Numbered from the stretch's first letter, positions 1 through 9,333 are shown. The stretch is DNA of 64,000 bases from Paenibacillus sp. J23TS9 (GCF_018403225.1 NZ_BOSG01000002.1:186001-250000); one strand, 5' to 3'. Made by a program: numbers and translations. Notes: generated from the sequence alone by a model not told the origin.

Positions 1-1
1 G

Positions 2-565
2 ATCTACGCCCTGCTCTCTTCGCTCGCCAAAATCATGCGCTACAGCATGAATAATAACGATGCGCTGGTAACCCTCAGGGAAGAAGCCGAGCATGTAAGA
101 CTATATCTCGATTTGCAAAAGGAACGATTCAGCGACCAGCTGGAGTTTTCAATCCAACTGGAGCCGGAAACCCTGCGTGTACCCATGCCGAAAATGATCC
201 TGCAGCCACTCGTGGAAAATTACTTTAAGCATGGCCTCGACAGCCAGGGCAACCAGGGCAGACTGGATATCACCAGCCGGATGAAGCCGCATGGGGTTCT
301 GGAGATCGTGATCGAAAATAATGGAGAATCCATTCCGCCGGATGAGCTGAAGCAGCTGACCTGGCAGCTGGAGCGTCAGCAAACCGGAGTTCAAGCTGAA
401 TGGACGGATGAAGACGGAATCGGGCTTCACAATGTACTCATGCGTCTGCAGCTCTACACCGAGCATGAATCAGCGCTGCATATAGATAATATAAAGCCGC
501 AAGGCGTTCGAATAACCGTAGAAATTCACACCGAAGCGAAGCATACAGAGGAGAATAACGAATGA
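2..565 (+). CDS. Sensor histidine kinase, YesM-type, C-terminal part (5' end outside window)
   Basis: This is the last 187 or so residues of a membrane sensor kinase whose start lies before the window; the frame is open from base 2. The visible part covers the end of the His_kinase (PF06580-type) dimerisation segment and the ATP-binding domain. The N-box PKMILQPLVENYFKHG lies around residues 63-78 and a G-box DEDGIGLHNVLMRL near residue 135. YesM-type kinases phosphorylate an AraC-type response regulator, usually to control carbohydrate uptake genes. The stop codon overlaps the start of exactly such a regulator by four bases, so the two form an operon. The sensor domain is not visible, so the signal cannot be guessed. 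Confidence 0.9.
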   Translation: MYALLSSLAKIMRYSMNNNDALVTLREEAEHVRLYLDLQKERFSDQLEFSIQLEPETLRVPMPKMILQPLVENYFKHGLDSQGNQGRLDITSRMKPHGVLEIVIENNGESIPPDELKQLTWQLERQQTGVQAEWTDEDGIGLHNVLMRLQLYTEHESALHIDNIKPQGVRITVEIHTEAKHTEENNE

Positions 566-2178
566 CAAAGGTATTAATTGCAGATGATGAAAAGCATGTA
601 AGAGAAGCCATTAAATTGCTTGCGGATTGGGATGGCCATGGCGTCACCGAGATCCTCGAGGCAAGCGATGGACAGTCCGCCGTGGATATGATTATGGAGG
701 AGTCCCCCCAAATTGTGATGACCGACATGCGTATGCCGCGCATGGACGGGACCAAGCTGCTGGAATGGATAAAAAGCAACCGCCCTGCGGTTAAAACCAT
801 CGTGATCAGCGGGTATGATGATTTTGAGCTGGTGCGCCACACTATACGCAACGGTGGTCTTGATTATATTCTTAAGCCGGTCGATCCCGATGCGCTGAAC
901 GACGCGCTTGGCAAGGCTGTCGAGGCCATCCGCCTAGAGACGCTTCAAGACTCCCTGAGTGCCCGCAAAAACATGGAGCTGAACCGGATGAAACCCCATT
1001 ATGCCGACAAGCTTCTGACGGATCTCATCAGCAGTCACGGCAGTAAGGACGAGCTTGCGCGGCAGCTAAGTGATGAATTTGGTTTGCCGGAGAGGATTGA
1101 TAGCTGCAGCAGTGCTGTGATCAGTACTGCGCAGCTGGATCAGGAGCTGCTCGATAAATTCCAGCATATGCGGCAGCTGCTTTATTTTACGCTCACCAAT
1201 ATCTGCAATGAAGTGCTGCTGTCAGGGCAAAAAGGGATCGCCTTTCACCATCTGGGAAACCCGGAAGAGATCGTGCTGCTGATATGGGATGAGACGATGC
1301 CGCTGCAAGTGACGCTCGAGGAAATACGCAGCGGCGTTGATTTAACGCTGCACCGCCAGATTCATATTGGCGCCGGACCGCGGCAGCCTTTTCCTTTGGG
1401 CGCAGCCGGGTCCTATCAGCAAGCGCATCAGGCGCTCTGGCAGCGGAATGCGAGCGAGTTCTCGGGCTGGCTTCACACCAACGCCTCGCAGCCGCAAAAA
1501 CCGCTGCGGTTGGCCTCCCACGAGGAAAGCTTCCGTATGGCTGCTCTCAGCGGCAATATGGAGAGAATCAGCGCCGCGGTGGACAACTGGATGGATCAAG
1601 TCCATAAGCTGGGCAGAGTAACACCCGCAGAGCTGGAGCAGTGGAACTCGGAATGGGATTGGATGCTGAAGCAGTGGATGGACCGGGATTCCGATCCGGC
1701 AAGCCCCGGGCCCGACAAGGACGCCTTGCTCGAGCTTCCGCAGTCACTCCCTATGGATCCGCAGGGGAGAATTTCCTACCCACTGTGGAAAGCCCAGTAT
1801 GAGGGTAGATTGACGGCGGCCAGCCGGATCCTGACCCAGCAGCATTCCCGGGAAAATCACATCATTCATGATATCGCCCGCTATCTGGAGAACCATTATG
1901 CCGAGGATATTTCGCTGCAGGACATGGCTGCCCGCTTTTTCCTCAGCCGTGAATATATTTCCCGCCGCTTCAAGCAGGAGTTTGGCGTGAATATCTCCGA
2001 CTTCCTTGCCGGCGTGCGCATCGATAAGGCCAAGCTGCTGCTGCTTAATCCGCAGCTTCGCATTACCCAGGTCGCTGAAATGGTCGGATACCAGGACGAG
2101 AAGTATTTCAGCAAGGTATTCAAAAAACAGGAAGGCCGCACCCCCAATGAATACCGGAAGGAGCAGTCTTCCCGTTAA
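562..2178 (+). CDS. AraC-family response regulator (YesN-type)
   Basis: This 538-residue transcription factor is the partner of the kinase just upstream (ATGA overlap). Residues 1-120 are a receiver domain with the acidic pair D8-D9, phospho-acceptor D55 in IVMTDMRMPRMDG and the conserved lysine in YILKPVDP. The middle, about 130-430, is a poorly conserved linker region typical of YesN proteins. The last 100 residues are two AraC helix-turn-helix motifs, with the recognisable segments DMAARFFLSREYISRRF and VAEMVGYQDEKYFSKVF. The length is normal for the family. A convergent sugar ABC importer begins 25 bases downstream, and its genes are the most likely targets. This is inferred from position only. 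Confidence 0.92.
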   Translation: MTKVLIADDEKHVREAIKLLADWDGHGVTEILEASDGQSAVDMIMEESPQIVMTDMRMPRMDGTKLLEWIKSNRPAVKTIVISGYDDFELVRHTIRNGGLDYILKPVDPDALNDALGKAVEAIRLETLQDSLSARKNMELNRMKPHYADKLLTDLISSHGSKDELARQLSDEFGLPERIDSCSSAVISTAQLDQELLDKFQHMRQLLYFTLTNICNEVLLSGQKGIAFHHLGNPEEIVLLIWDETMPLQVTLEEIRSGVDLTLHRQIHIGAGPRQPFPLGAAGSYQQAHQALWQRNASEFSGWLHTNASQPQKPLRLASHEESFRMAALSGNMERISAAVDNWMDQVHKLGRVTPAELEQWNSEWDWMLKQWMDRDSDPASPGPDKDALLELPQSLPMDPQGRISYPLWKAQYEGRLTAASRILTQQHSRENHIIHDIARYLENHYAEDISLQDMAARFFLSREYISRRFKQEFGVNISDFLAGVRIDKAKLLLLNPQLRITQVAEMVGYQDEKYFSKVFKKQEGRTPNEYRKEQSSR

Positions 2179-2203
2179 TTAACTTTCTTTGGCACAGCCA
2201 TGA

Positions 2204-3484
2204 TCAGCGGAAGCTTAAATTGTCCCAGTTCTGCTGAAACTGATCATACATGCCTTCCTTGGTGACTTTGCCTCCGATATAAGCCTGAATGGCTGCGGCG
2301 AACTCTGGAGACATCCCATTGGGAAAACGGAACCAGTTCCATGTCAGCGTCTTGCCGGCATCGGTATATTTCTGCACCTCCATCCCAAGCTGACCCAGAT
2401 CCTTATCAGTACCCTTGATGCTCTTGAAAGCCGGAATAAACTTGAACTTGCTGGTAATATAATTTTTACCTGTATCTGAGGTAACCAGCCAGTTCAGGAA
2501 CTCCTTGGCTTCCTTTTTGACCGGTGAATTTTTGTTAACGACCCAGTTGTTCGGCACACCCACGTATAGCTTGTCTCCAAGTGCCGGATCATCATTAATC
2601 GGCATCGGCAGAATACCCAGGTCCAGCTTCGGGTTAATGCCGTCAATCTGCACCTGCGTCCAGTTGCCCTGCTGCATCATCGCTGCCTTGCCGCTGGCGA
2701 ACATCGTAACCTGTGTATTGTAATCGGTTGTCAGCGGATTGGGATTGCCGTATTTCAATGTCAGATCCAGCAGATTGGACCATGCCGAGACAATCTTGTT
2801 CGAGGAAAATTTTCCGGTTTGATCCGTTAATCCCTTAATGAATGCTCCCGGGTCCTTCTGATCCGCGAAAGCCACATTGATATTATGGTTGCCCAGAACA
2901 AAGTTTTCCTGATAGCCGTTTGCAAACGGAATAACGCCTGCTGCCTTCAGCTTTTTCGCTGCTTCCTCCAGCCCGCTCAGCGTCACTGGACGCTCCGTGA
3001 TCCCTGCTTTTTTGAATAAATCCTTGTTATATATAAATCCGTACCCTTCCAAATTCATTGGCTGCCCGTACAGCTTGCCATCCTTTGTCATCGGGTCCTT
3101 GGCAATATCTTTAACATCCTTCACCCAAGGCTCACCCGAAAGATCCTCCAAGTATTCCTGCCACATCTCAAGCTCGTTATATCCACCGATGTTGAAAATA
3201 TCAGGCTCCTTCGATGCTGCAAACTTTGCCCGGAGCGAGGCTCCATAATCACTGCCGCCGCCGACGGTCTGGATATCCAGCTTGACGCCGGGATGGGTCT
3301 TCTCATATTCCGCTTTCATCTCCTTGAGCGTATCTGAAATTTCAACCTTGAACTGGAAAATATGCACGGTTTTCGTCCCGCTGCTGTTTCCGCTGCCGCA
3401 ACCGGCCAAAAGGGTAATCAGCGCCACCCATGTAGTCAGGCGGGCCCATGCAGCTCCAGTACGTATATGCTTGCCTTTTTTCAT
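2204..3484 (-). CDS. Extracellular sugar-binding lipoprotein of an ABC importer
   Basis: This is a solute-binding protein (family 1, carbohydrate-type). The start chosen is MKKGKHIR at 3484, because the AAAGGAGG ribosome site lies inside the seven-codon upstream extension. A signal peptide ends in the lipobox LLAGC, so the protein is anchored to the outside of the membrane. The body contains family-typical stretches such as EPDIFNIGGYNELEMWQEY, MNLEGYGFIYNKDLFKKAGI and MFASGKAAMMQQGNWT. Two permease genes follow downstream on the same strand, but no ATPase gene is present. As in many Bacillales sugar importers, a shared MsmX-like ATPase encoded elsewhere probably powers it. The substrate is unknown. 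Confidence 0.92.
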   Translation of the reverse strand: MKKGKHIRTGAAWARLTTWVALITLLAGCGSGNSSGTKTVHIFQFKVEISDTLKEMKAEYEKTHPGVKLDIQTVGGGSDYGASLRAKFAASKEPDIFNIGGYNELEMWQEYLEDLSGEPWVKDVKDIAKDPMTKDGKLYGQPMNLEGYGFIYNKDLFKKAGITERPVTLSGLEEAAKKLKAAGVIPFANGYQENFVLGNHNINVAFADQKDPGAFIKGLTDQTGKFSSNKIVSAWSNLLDLTLKYGNPNPLTTDYNTQVTMFASGKAAMMQQGNWTQVQIDGINPKLDLGILPMPINDDPALGDKLYVGVPNNWVVNKNSPVKKEAKEFLNWLVTSDTGKNYITSKFKFIPAFKSIKGTDKDLGQLGMEVQKYTDAGKTLTWNWFRFPNGMSPEFAAAIQAYIGGKVTKEGMYDQFQQNWDNLSFR

Positions 3485-3559
3485 GCCATGAGTCCTCCTT
3501 TGCATGCTTCCTGGATTGTATTGGCCTATAAGCTTCGATATGGATTGGCCATGATCCCG

Positions 3560-4393
3560 TTACCCTTTAACCGAGCCCTGGGAAATCCCCTCAATGATGT
3601 ATTTCTGCATCGCCAAAAAGAAGATCACGATCGGCAGAATGCCCAGCACAAGGGCCGGCAGCGCCAGATCCCACTGCTTTGTAAACTGGCCGAAAAACGA
3701 ATACGTTGCGATCGGGATCGTCTGCAAATCAGGGTTCTGTAAAATCAGGTAAGGCATCAGATAGTCATTCCAGATCCACAGCGCATTCAGGATGATCACC
3801 GTTACAGCAATCGGCTGCATGAGAGGAAGTACGATTTTAAAGAAAATGCCGTAGGTAGAACAGCCATCCACCCGGCCCGCTTCTTCAATCTCTTTCGGAA
3901 CTGTTTTCACGAATCCATGGAACAGAAATACCGACAGCGGCGCCCCGAATCCGAGATAGCAAATAATGAGTCCCGTCCGTGAATCCATCAGGCCCAGCGT
4001 GCTTACCACTTTAACGAGGGGAATCATAATGGACTGGAACGGAATGACCATAGCGGATACAAATGCGCCGAATAAAAGGCGGTTAAACAGCGTATTCCGC
4101 CGCACCATACGGTAAGCCGCCATGGAACTGATGAGTGCAAGCAGCACATTGCTTACCACCGCTACCACGAGCGAATTCCAGAATACCTTTGGAAACACGG
4201 TCAGTTTCCACGCTTCGGCATAGTTCCCCCACAAAAAGCTCTTGGGCCATCCGGCAGCATTCGTCAGGATGTCGCCAAAGGATTTCACCGAATTGACGAG
4301 CAGAAAATAAAAAGGCACCAAGAATACCAGCGCAAACAAAATCATAATGATCTCAGCGGCAAACCATTTGCCGCGGCGGCGAGTCGTCTCCAT
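3560..4393 (-). CDS. Carbohydrate ABC transporter permease (MalG-type)
   Basis: This 277-residue inner-membrane permease has six predicted membrane segments and the MalG/AraQ-type cytoplasmic EAA loop, seen as EIEEAGRVDGCSTYGIFFKI around residues 165-185, which contacts the ATPase. It begins inside the stop codon of the neighbouring MalF-type permease (one shared base), so the two are translationally coupled. It lies between that permease and the binding-protein gene, all in one direction. The C-terminus QKYIIEGISQGSVKG is typical of the family. Confidence 0.92.
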   Translation of the reverse strand: METTRRRGKWFAAEIIMILFALVFLVPFYFLLVNSVKSFGDILTNAAGWPKSFLWGNYAEAWKLTVFPKVFWNSLVVAVVSNVLLALISSMAAYRMVRRNTLFNRLLFGAFVSAMVIPFQSIMIPLVKVVSTLGLMDSRTGLIICYLGFGAPLSVFLFHGFVKTVPKEIEEAGRVDGCSTYGIFFKIVLPLMQPIAVTVIILNALWIWNDYLMPYLILQNPDLQTIPIATYSFFGQFTKQWDLALPALVLGILPIVIFFLAMQKYIIEGISQGSVKG

Positions 4394-5274
4394 CAGATCT
4401 CCACCTCCCGGCTCTTGGTGGTACGCACCTGGATAATCGAGATGATCGCAACGATGATGAAGAATATAATGGCCTTCGCCGAGCCCATGCCAAAGCGGCT
4501 GATGTTGAAGGCTTCATTGTAAATATTCAGTGCTACCGATTCTGTCGCCTTAAACGGGCCGCCTTTGGTCAACGACAGGTTGAGATCAAACAGCTTGAAG
4601 GACCAGGAGATAGCGAGAAACAGGCATACGGTTACCGCCGGCATCACCATCGGTATCGTAATTTTACGTAAAACCTGTCCTTTGGAAGCACCATCGATCT
4701 GGGCAGCCTCGGTCAAATTTCTCGGAACATTATTCAGCGAGGAAATGTAAATCACCATGAGATAACCTGCATTCTGCCACACAAATACAATGACGATAGC
4801 CCAGAACGCGGTCGACTCCGTTCCTAACCAAGGCAGATTGAAAAAGGAGAAGCCCGTAGCCTGTCCCATGGCTGCAAACCCTTTCACGAATATGAACTGC
4901 CATATAAAACCGAGCAGCAGCCCGCCGATGACATGAGGCACAAAAAACACGGTGCGCAGCGCGTTTCGGGTAAAAAGCGGACGTGTCAGCAGATATGCCA
5001 GCATAAAGCCAAGAACATTCGTCAGCACGACTCCGAGCACGGTGAATTTCACCGTAAACCAAAAGGAATGCAGAAAAGCCGGATCGGCGCTGAAAATATG
5101 AATGTAATTGCGGAAGCCCACCCATCCCGCATGCCGGGATACGCCGTTCCAATTGGTGAAGGAGTAATATACGCCCAGTAAAAATGGGAAGATAACAATG
5201 ACAAGAAAAAACAAAGCGGAAGGTCCGACAAAAACCAGCTGCTGCAGCAGCTGAGAGGTCTTTTTGGATTTCAA
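4393..5274 (-). CDS. Carbohydrate ABC transporter permease (MalF/UgpA-type)
   Basis: This inner-membrane permease is the first gene of the importer operon. The EAA loop is visible as NLTEAAQIDGASKGQVLRKI, and hydrophobic segments run throughout. The start is uncertain: a GTG at 5283 overlaps the GGGAG ribosome site itself, while a TTG at 5274 lies eight bases after it, so TTG is preferred. The product is then about 293 residues. It pairs with the MalG-type permease that overlaps its stop codon. The neighbouring YesM/YesN-type pair probably regulates it. Confidence 0.9.
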   Translation of the reverse strand: MKSKKTSQLLQQLVFVGPSALFFLVIVIFPFLLGVYYSFTNWNGVSRHAGWVGFRNYIHIFSADPAFLHSFWFTVKFTVLGVVLTNVLGFMLAYLLTRPLFTRNALRTVFFVPHVIGGLLLGFIWQFIFVKGFAAMGQATGFSFFNLPWLGTESTAFWAIVIVFVWQNAGYLMVIYISSLNNVPRNLTEAAQIDGASKGQVLRKITIPMVMPAVTVCLFLAISWSFKLFDLNLSLTKGGPFKATESVALNIYNEAFNISRFGMGSAKAIIFFIIVAIISIIQVRTTKSREVEI

Positions 5275-5349
5275 GCTGCTCACTCCCTCGAAAGTTCAAT
5301 TTTCCCTTTTATTACCTGCTTAGCGGGGAAATGAATCTGGAGAGGTTCT

Positions 5350-5374
5350 GTTCTACTCCCGGGTTTTTGGGTAT
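5350..5374 (+). promoter_or_regulatory. Possible general-stress (SigB-type) promoter
   Basis: GTTCTA at 5350-5355 and GGGTAT at 5369-5374 are separated by 13 bases, matching the spacing and -10 element of the Bacillus SigB consensus. The -35 half matches only four of six bases. It lies about 55 bases before the TspO-like gene. Whether this organism has SigB is not known from the window. Confidence 0.25.
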
Positions 5375-5428
5375 ATCTTTAGGGAAAAGCTATACAGGAG
5401 AGTCTGAAATGATCCATTTGGGAGGCTG

Positions 5429-6196
5429 ATGATTTTGCTGAGGAGTAATCCGTACAAATGGTGGAATCTGCTGGGTTTCATCGCTGTCATTATCGTGAAC
5501 ACACTTGCGAATACAACCGTCTTGAACGGGCTTAGCACCGGTGAGATATCGGACAAGTACCCCACCCTCATCACACCGGCGGGCTACGCGTTTATGATCT
5601 GGGGACTGATCTATCTGCTGTTGCTCGGATTTATCATTTATCAGTTCCGGAGAACAACGGAATCCCGTGAATCGGTGCAAAGAATTGGTCCTTGGTTTGT
5701 ACTGAGCTGCATTTTTAACGTTGCATGGCTCCTGCTGTGGCAGTATCTCTATATCGAGTTGTCGGTCGTTGTCATGGTGCTGCTCCTGCTATCACTCATC
5801 ATGATATATGTCCGCACGCGCCGGATTCATTATCCTACGCCGGGCGAAATGTGGCTCGTGAAGCTGCCGTTCAGTTTGTATTTCGGCTGGATCAGCGTAG
5901 CTACGATCGTCAACGTTGGAGTTGCGCTGAAGAAGAATGATTGGGATGGCTTTGGTCTGAGCGATACGGCCTGGGCGGTCATCATGCTGTTGGTCGGCGC
6001 GCTGTTGGCGATTCTCGTCAGCTATCCGTATCGGGATAGCATTTATCCGTTGGTTTTTGTCTGGGCGTATATCGCGATAGGCATCAATCAGAAGGATACG
6101 GCGGAAAATGTGTTTATTGCGGCGTTCATTCTGGCGGCGATTTTGCTGATTTATGCGATTTATTTGTTTTTTGCGCGGAATCGGGATCGGGATTAA
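5429..6196 (+). CDS. TspO/MBR-related tryptophan-rich membrane protein
   Basis: This 255-residue integral membrane protein has about seven hydrophobic segments. It carries the ITPAGYAFMIWGLIYLLL stretch and several conserved tryptophans typical of proteins annotated as tryptophan-rich sensory proteins related to TspO. Family members bind porphyrins or other hydrophobic ligands, but the role of this larger bacterial branch is not established. The ribosome site GGGAGG lies only three bases before ATG 5429 and nine before TTG 5435, so initiation at the TTG is possible. It stands alone between the sugar importer and a long intergenic region. Confidence 0.75.
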   Translation: MILLRSNPYKWWNLLGFIAVIIVNTLANTTVLNGLSTGEISDKYPTLITPAGYAFMIWGLIYLLLLGFIIYQFRRTTESRESVQRIGPWFVLSCIFNVAWLLLWQYLYIELSVVVMVLLLLSLIMIYVRTRRIHYPTPGEMWLVKLPFSLYFGWISVATIVNVGVALKKNDWDGFGLSDTAWAVIMLLVGALLAILVSYPYRDSIYPLVFVWAYIAIGINQKDTAENVFIAAFILAAILLIYAIYLFFARNRDRD

Positions 6197-6273
6197 ATTT
6201 TTTAGATGGAGTAAATAGGTACGATTGATTTTTTTGGAGGCGCTCCGAGAACGAATCGTTCCTACAATCGCTG

Positions 6274-6325
6274 TTGCCCCCTCATTTCCTGAATTGACTT
6301 TACCACCGTAGAAATTAGGGGGCAA
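6274..6325. repeat. Imperfect inverted repeat, 15-base arms
   Basis: The arms at 6274-6288 and 6311-6325 pair over 15 bases with one mismatch around a 22-base loop. There is no T-run after either arm, so it is not a standard terminator. It directly abuts the hairpin element at 6325-6366. The rest of the 438-base gap between 5429-6196 and ridA contains no gene that I can support. Confidence 0.6.
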
Positions 6326-6366
6326 AGCTTATGCTTTCGATGCTGTTTTCCTATGGAAAACTTTAG
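6325..6366 (+). repeat. Dispersed hairpin element, copy A
   Basis: The stretch from AAGCTTATGCTT to CTTTAG aligns with 54919-54961 over about 42 bases with roughly ten differences. Its core hairpin GTTTTCC-TAT-GGAAAAC (6345-6361) stays perfectly paired in the other copy, where both partners of two base pairs have changed. This suggests selection for the structure or a mobile small repeat family. Confidence 0.5.
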
Positions 6367-6572
6367 CCGACCGCTCCGCTTTTTCGGAATCGATTCGTCC
6401 CCTCCGCTAACGCGTGCGGAATGTTGCTTTTCAGAAACCAATAGCCGACACCCACAATCTCCTAAAGTGTCAACATAGACTATATCTCACCATCATCAAT
6501 CGCCTGAGCACTCACTTTGCCTGCTGATATCTTCCCGGTACCTTGATGCGGTGATGATTTAGTACTCACAAC

Positions 6573-6612
6573 ATAAACAGCGCCCGCCGGATCAATCCGG
6601 GGGCGCTTTTGT
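6573..6612. terminator. Probable intrinsic terminator after ridA
   Basis: A GC-rich hairpin with arms around GCGCCC and GGGGCGC ends in TTTTGTG on the plus strand, with a poorer T-tract on the minus strand. It lies just beyond the ridA stop codon and could serve transcripts from either side. Confidence 0.5.
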
Positions 6613-6634
6613 GTGTTATGAAATCACGGATACA

Positions 6635-7015
6635 TTATTTCAAAGACGCAATCGTTTCGATTTCCACCAATCCGTCCTTCGGCAGGCGTGCTACCTCTAC
6701 GGCGCTGCGGGCAGGGTAGGGCTCGGAGAAGAACGAAGCATAAATTTCGTTAACGGCTGCGAAGTCGTTCATGTCCTTCAGGAATACGGTCGTCTTCACG
6801 ACTTGATCCAGGCTGCTGCCTGCAGCTTCAAGAATAGCCTTTACGTTGCTAAGCGCCAACCGTGCCTGCTCCTGCACGCCGCTGCCAAATTCACCGGTTT
6901 CCGGATTCAATCCGAGCTGTCCTGATGTAAATATAAAATCTCCAATTTGAACCGCCTGGCTGTATGGTCCAATCGCTCCTGGCGCAGATGTTGTTGAAAT
7001 CACTTTTTTACTCAT
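6635..7015 (-). CDS. ridA: RidA family reactive enamine/imine deaminase
   Basis: This is a 126-residue cytosolic protein of the RidA/YjgF family, which hydrolyses reactive 2-aminoacrylate-type enamines made by PLP enzymes. Family hallmarks are present: [18 protein letters not shown] near the N-terminus, the arginine in [14 protein letters not shown] that binds the substrate carboxylate, and the C-terminal GLVEIETIA. The length is standard. An AAAGGGTG ribosome site precedes ATG 7015. It appears to be a single gene, with the next minus-strand gene ending 45 bases upstream. Confidence 0.95.
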   Translation of the reverse strand: MSKKVISTTSAPGAIGPYSQAVQIGDFIFTSGQLGLNPETGEFGSGVQEQARLALSNVKAILEAAGSSLDQVVKTTVFLKDMNDFAAVNEIYASFFSEPYPARSAVEVARLPKDGLVEIETIASLK

Positions 7016-7060
7016 CTTTGTTCACCCTTTCAGATATAGGATTCCGCAAGAAATCCCGAG

Positions 7061-7789
7061 TTAATGTATGTATGTTGAATCCGCCGTATCCGTGCCGAGC
7101 ACATGTATAACATCATTCGGGTACACATGGGTTCCCGCCGTGCTTGTTATAGCAATGGTCACCATGGCGCGGGCAAGTGTCGCGGCGGGAATTGCCCGAT
7201 ATTTTGATGCCCTGCCCCGCATGAGCGGATCAAGACCTTTCATGACCAGAGCACCTGCCTTTTCACCGAGCCGAAACTCCTTCCGGTCTCCGAGCAGCAG
7301 TGAGGGGCGAAACAAATGTACTCCCGGGAGTCCTACAGAGGATATGACCTGCTCGGCCTCCCCTTTGACGCAATTATAGAAAACACGGGATGATGGGTCC
7401 GCCCCCATTGCTGAGACGGCAAGAAACTGCTTCACTCCCTGCTGCCTGGATATTTTTGCGGCACGCAGAGGATATTCCAGGTCCACCTTGCGGAACTTCA
7501 CCTGTGATCCGGCCTTCCGGATGGTGGTGCCAAGGCAGCAGAAAACGTCTCTTACCCCAAAGAAATGCTCCGCATTCTCCTCCAGCTGTTCCAGGTCAAT
7601 GATGGTTTCAAGCAGCTTCGGATGCTGGATACCCAGCGGACGTCTCGACAGCACCCTTACCTCTTCATAAGCTTCGCTGCGTAGAAGCTCCTGAACGACT
7701 TCCCCGCCAACAAGACCCGTGGCACCAAGCACTAACGCATGAAGTCCGATCTTCCTCACCCCGCTTTCATTGTACCTGTTTGTCCTCAT
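7061..7789 (-). CDS. NAD(P)-binding Rossmann protein (atypical SDR, HTATIP2-like)
   Basis: This 242-residue protein has an N-terminal dinucleotide-binding motif LVLGATGLVGGEVV (residues 19-32) and the segment DVFCCLGTTIRKAGS typical of HTATIP2/YwnB-like extended SDR proteins. Such proteins are often annotated as NAD(P)H-binding oxidoreductases with unknown substrate. A classical YxxxK catalytic pair is not clear; YNCVKGEAE near residue 138 is the best candidate. The start is uncertain: an internal GTG ten codons in would also give an intact Rossmann fold. Confidence 0.8.
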   Translation of the reverse strand: MRTNRYNESGVRKIGLHALVLGATGLVGGEVVQELLRSEAYEEVRVLSRRPLGIQHPKLLETIIDLEQLEENAEHFFGVRDVFCCLGTTIRKAGSQVKFRKVDLEYPLRAAKISRQQGVKQFLAVSAMGADPSSRVFYNCVKGEAEQVISSVGLPGVHLFRPSLLLGDRKEFRLGEKAGALVMKGLDPLMRGRASKYRAIPAATLARAMVTIAITSTAGTHVYPNDVIHVLGTDTADSTYIH

Positions 7790-7828
7790 TTTACCTGCTA
7801 AAGGTGCTCTGTTTCAACCATTCCGAAC

Positions 7829-9244
7829 CTAAATGGATTCCGCATCAAGTAGAGGCAGATGAAGTGAGAATCGGCTGCCCTTTCCTTCCTCGCTCTCTAA
7901 TTCTATGTACCCGCCAAGCAGCCTGGACAAGTCCCTGCTGATGGATAATCCGAGGCCGGTTCCGCCATATTTGCGGTTGATTGAGCCATCCGCCTGCTTG
8001 AAAGCCTCGAAAATATACGCCTGCTTATCCTTCGGAATGCCAATGCCGGAATCGATCACGTCAAAGACGATCCAATCCCCACTGTCACCTTCTTTCCCCG
8101 TCTGCGCAAGGCGGATGTCGAGCTTCACTTTACCCTCATGAGTAAACTTAAAAGCGTTGGAAAGGAGATTTCGCAGGATTTGCTGCACCCGGTTCGGGTC
8201 GGTATACATCATTTGCGGAAGACGCTGGTCCAGAAGCATTTCAAAAGCAATATTCCCTCTCTCAGCCTCATGCTCGAAGTGCATACCCAGCAGTTGGGGA
8301 ATTTCACTGACATTCATATCCTCTTTCACGATCTCGAGTTGTCCGGCTTCCACTTTGGTCAGATCCAAAATGTCATTGATAATAGTCAGCAGCTCCCTGC
8401 CTGATTGGAAAATAATCGTCCCGTACTCCGCCATTTCTTCCTTGGTATGGCCCTCGTCTTCCTCGCTGATCAGCTGGGCGAAATTAATGATACTGTTAAG
8501 GGGCGTCCTCAGCTCATGCGACATATTGGCCAAAAATTCCGTTTTATACTGGGAGGACTGAGCCAGTTCCTTTGCTCTTTCCTCGAGCACGATTTTCGCC
8601 TTATGCAGCTCTTCCGCTTGTGCTGACAGCAGCACGTTGCTGTGCTTGATCTGCACCGTCCGATTTCGTTCCAATTGGAAATCCCGCAAAATCAGCGAAA
8701 AAATGAGACTAAGCACCAAGCTAAGCGGGAGCGTGATCGGCATGATTTCTATAAAATAGGTATTCGGCGGAATGACGCCAAGAAATGCAATATCCAGGCA
8801 ATTCAGCAAATTGATTACGATAATTGTAATAAGCCCTTGCGTCATTAATCCGAAATTTCTGCGGTTCATCCATACATGAAGCACAGCAGCGGCCACGCCC
8901 AAAATACAAAGGTTCAGACAGCCTGCTATCGCGGCTTCATTCACTCCGAAGAACAGGCGCGACAGCCCGATACTGGCACCGATAATTACCAGCGTTGGCG
9001 GTTCCGAATAGGCAATCGTTGCAATGATCAAAGGAATGATACGCAGATCGAAAATGACATTTTCGCTCACGTTGTATCCGAAGAACATACTAAGCCAGCC
9101 GCAGAAAATAATGAGCAGCACCGAGCTGATATATTTTATGGATGAAGAGGTCCTGCTGAGCGCATATTTATATATCAAATTTGCCAAATAGGCAACCGTA
9201 ACGAGCAAAGCGGTATTACCGAGAAATATTTTGGAAAACTCCAT
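7829..9244 (-). CDS. Orphan sensor histidine kinase with 5TM-LYT-type membrane domain
   Basis: The start MEFSKIF at 9244 is chosen because an AGGAG site lies 8-9 bases before it; a longer reading to 9322 lacks one. The first 190 residues form five to six membrane segments resembling the 5TMR-LYT sensor domain of LytS-type proteins. A short coiled linker follows, then the H-box FLANMSHELRTPLNSIINF, the N-box around NLLSNAFKFTHEGKV and G-boxes DSGIGIPKDKQAYIF and GGTGLGLSISR. It belongs to the hybrid-like HPK1 class but has no receiver domain. No response regulator gene is adjacent, so its partner is encoded elsewhere. Sporulation phosphorelay kinases are often orphan in this way, but this is only an inference. 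Confidence 0.9.
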   Translation of the reverse strand: MEFSKIFLGNTALLVTVAYLANLIYKYALSRTSSSIKYISSVLLIIFCGWLSMFFGYNVSENVIFDLRIIPLIIATIAYSEPPTLVIIGASIGLSRLFFGVNEAAIAGCLNLCILGVAAAVLHVWMNRRNFGLMTQGLITIIVINLLNCLDIAFLGVIPPNTYFIEIMPITLPLSLVLSLIFSLILRDFQLERNRTVQIKHSNVLLSAQAEELHKAKIVLEERAKELAQSSQYKTEFLANMSHELRTPLNSIINFAQLISEEDEGHTKEEMAEYGTIIFQSGRELLTIINDILDLTKVEAGQLEIVKEDMNVSEIPQLLGMHFEHEAERGNIAFEMLLDQRLPQMMYTDPNRVQQILRNLLSNAFKFTHEGKVKLDIRLAQTGKEGDSGDWIVFDVIDSGIGIPKDKQAYIFEAFKQADGSINRKYGGTGLGLSISRDLSRLLGGYIELESEEGKGSRFSLHLPLLDAESI

Positions 9245-9333
9245 GGACTCACTCCTGAATATTTTGCATTGGACATTACTTTCTATCATATCACGATGAT
9301 GCCAGTTAAGCAGGCCTTCCATACAAAAAAATG

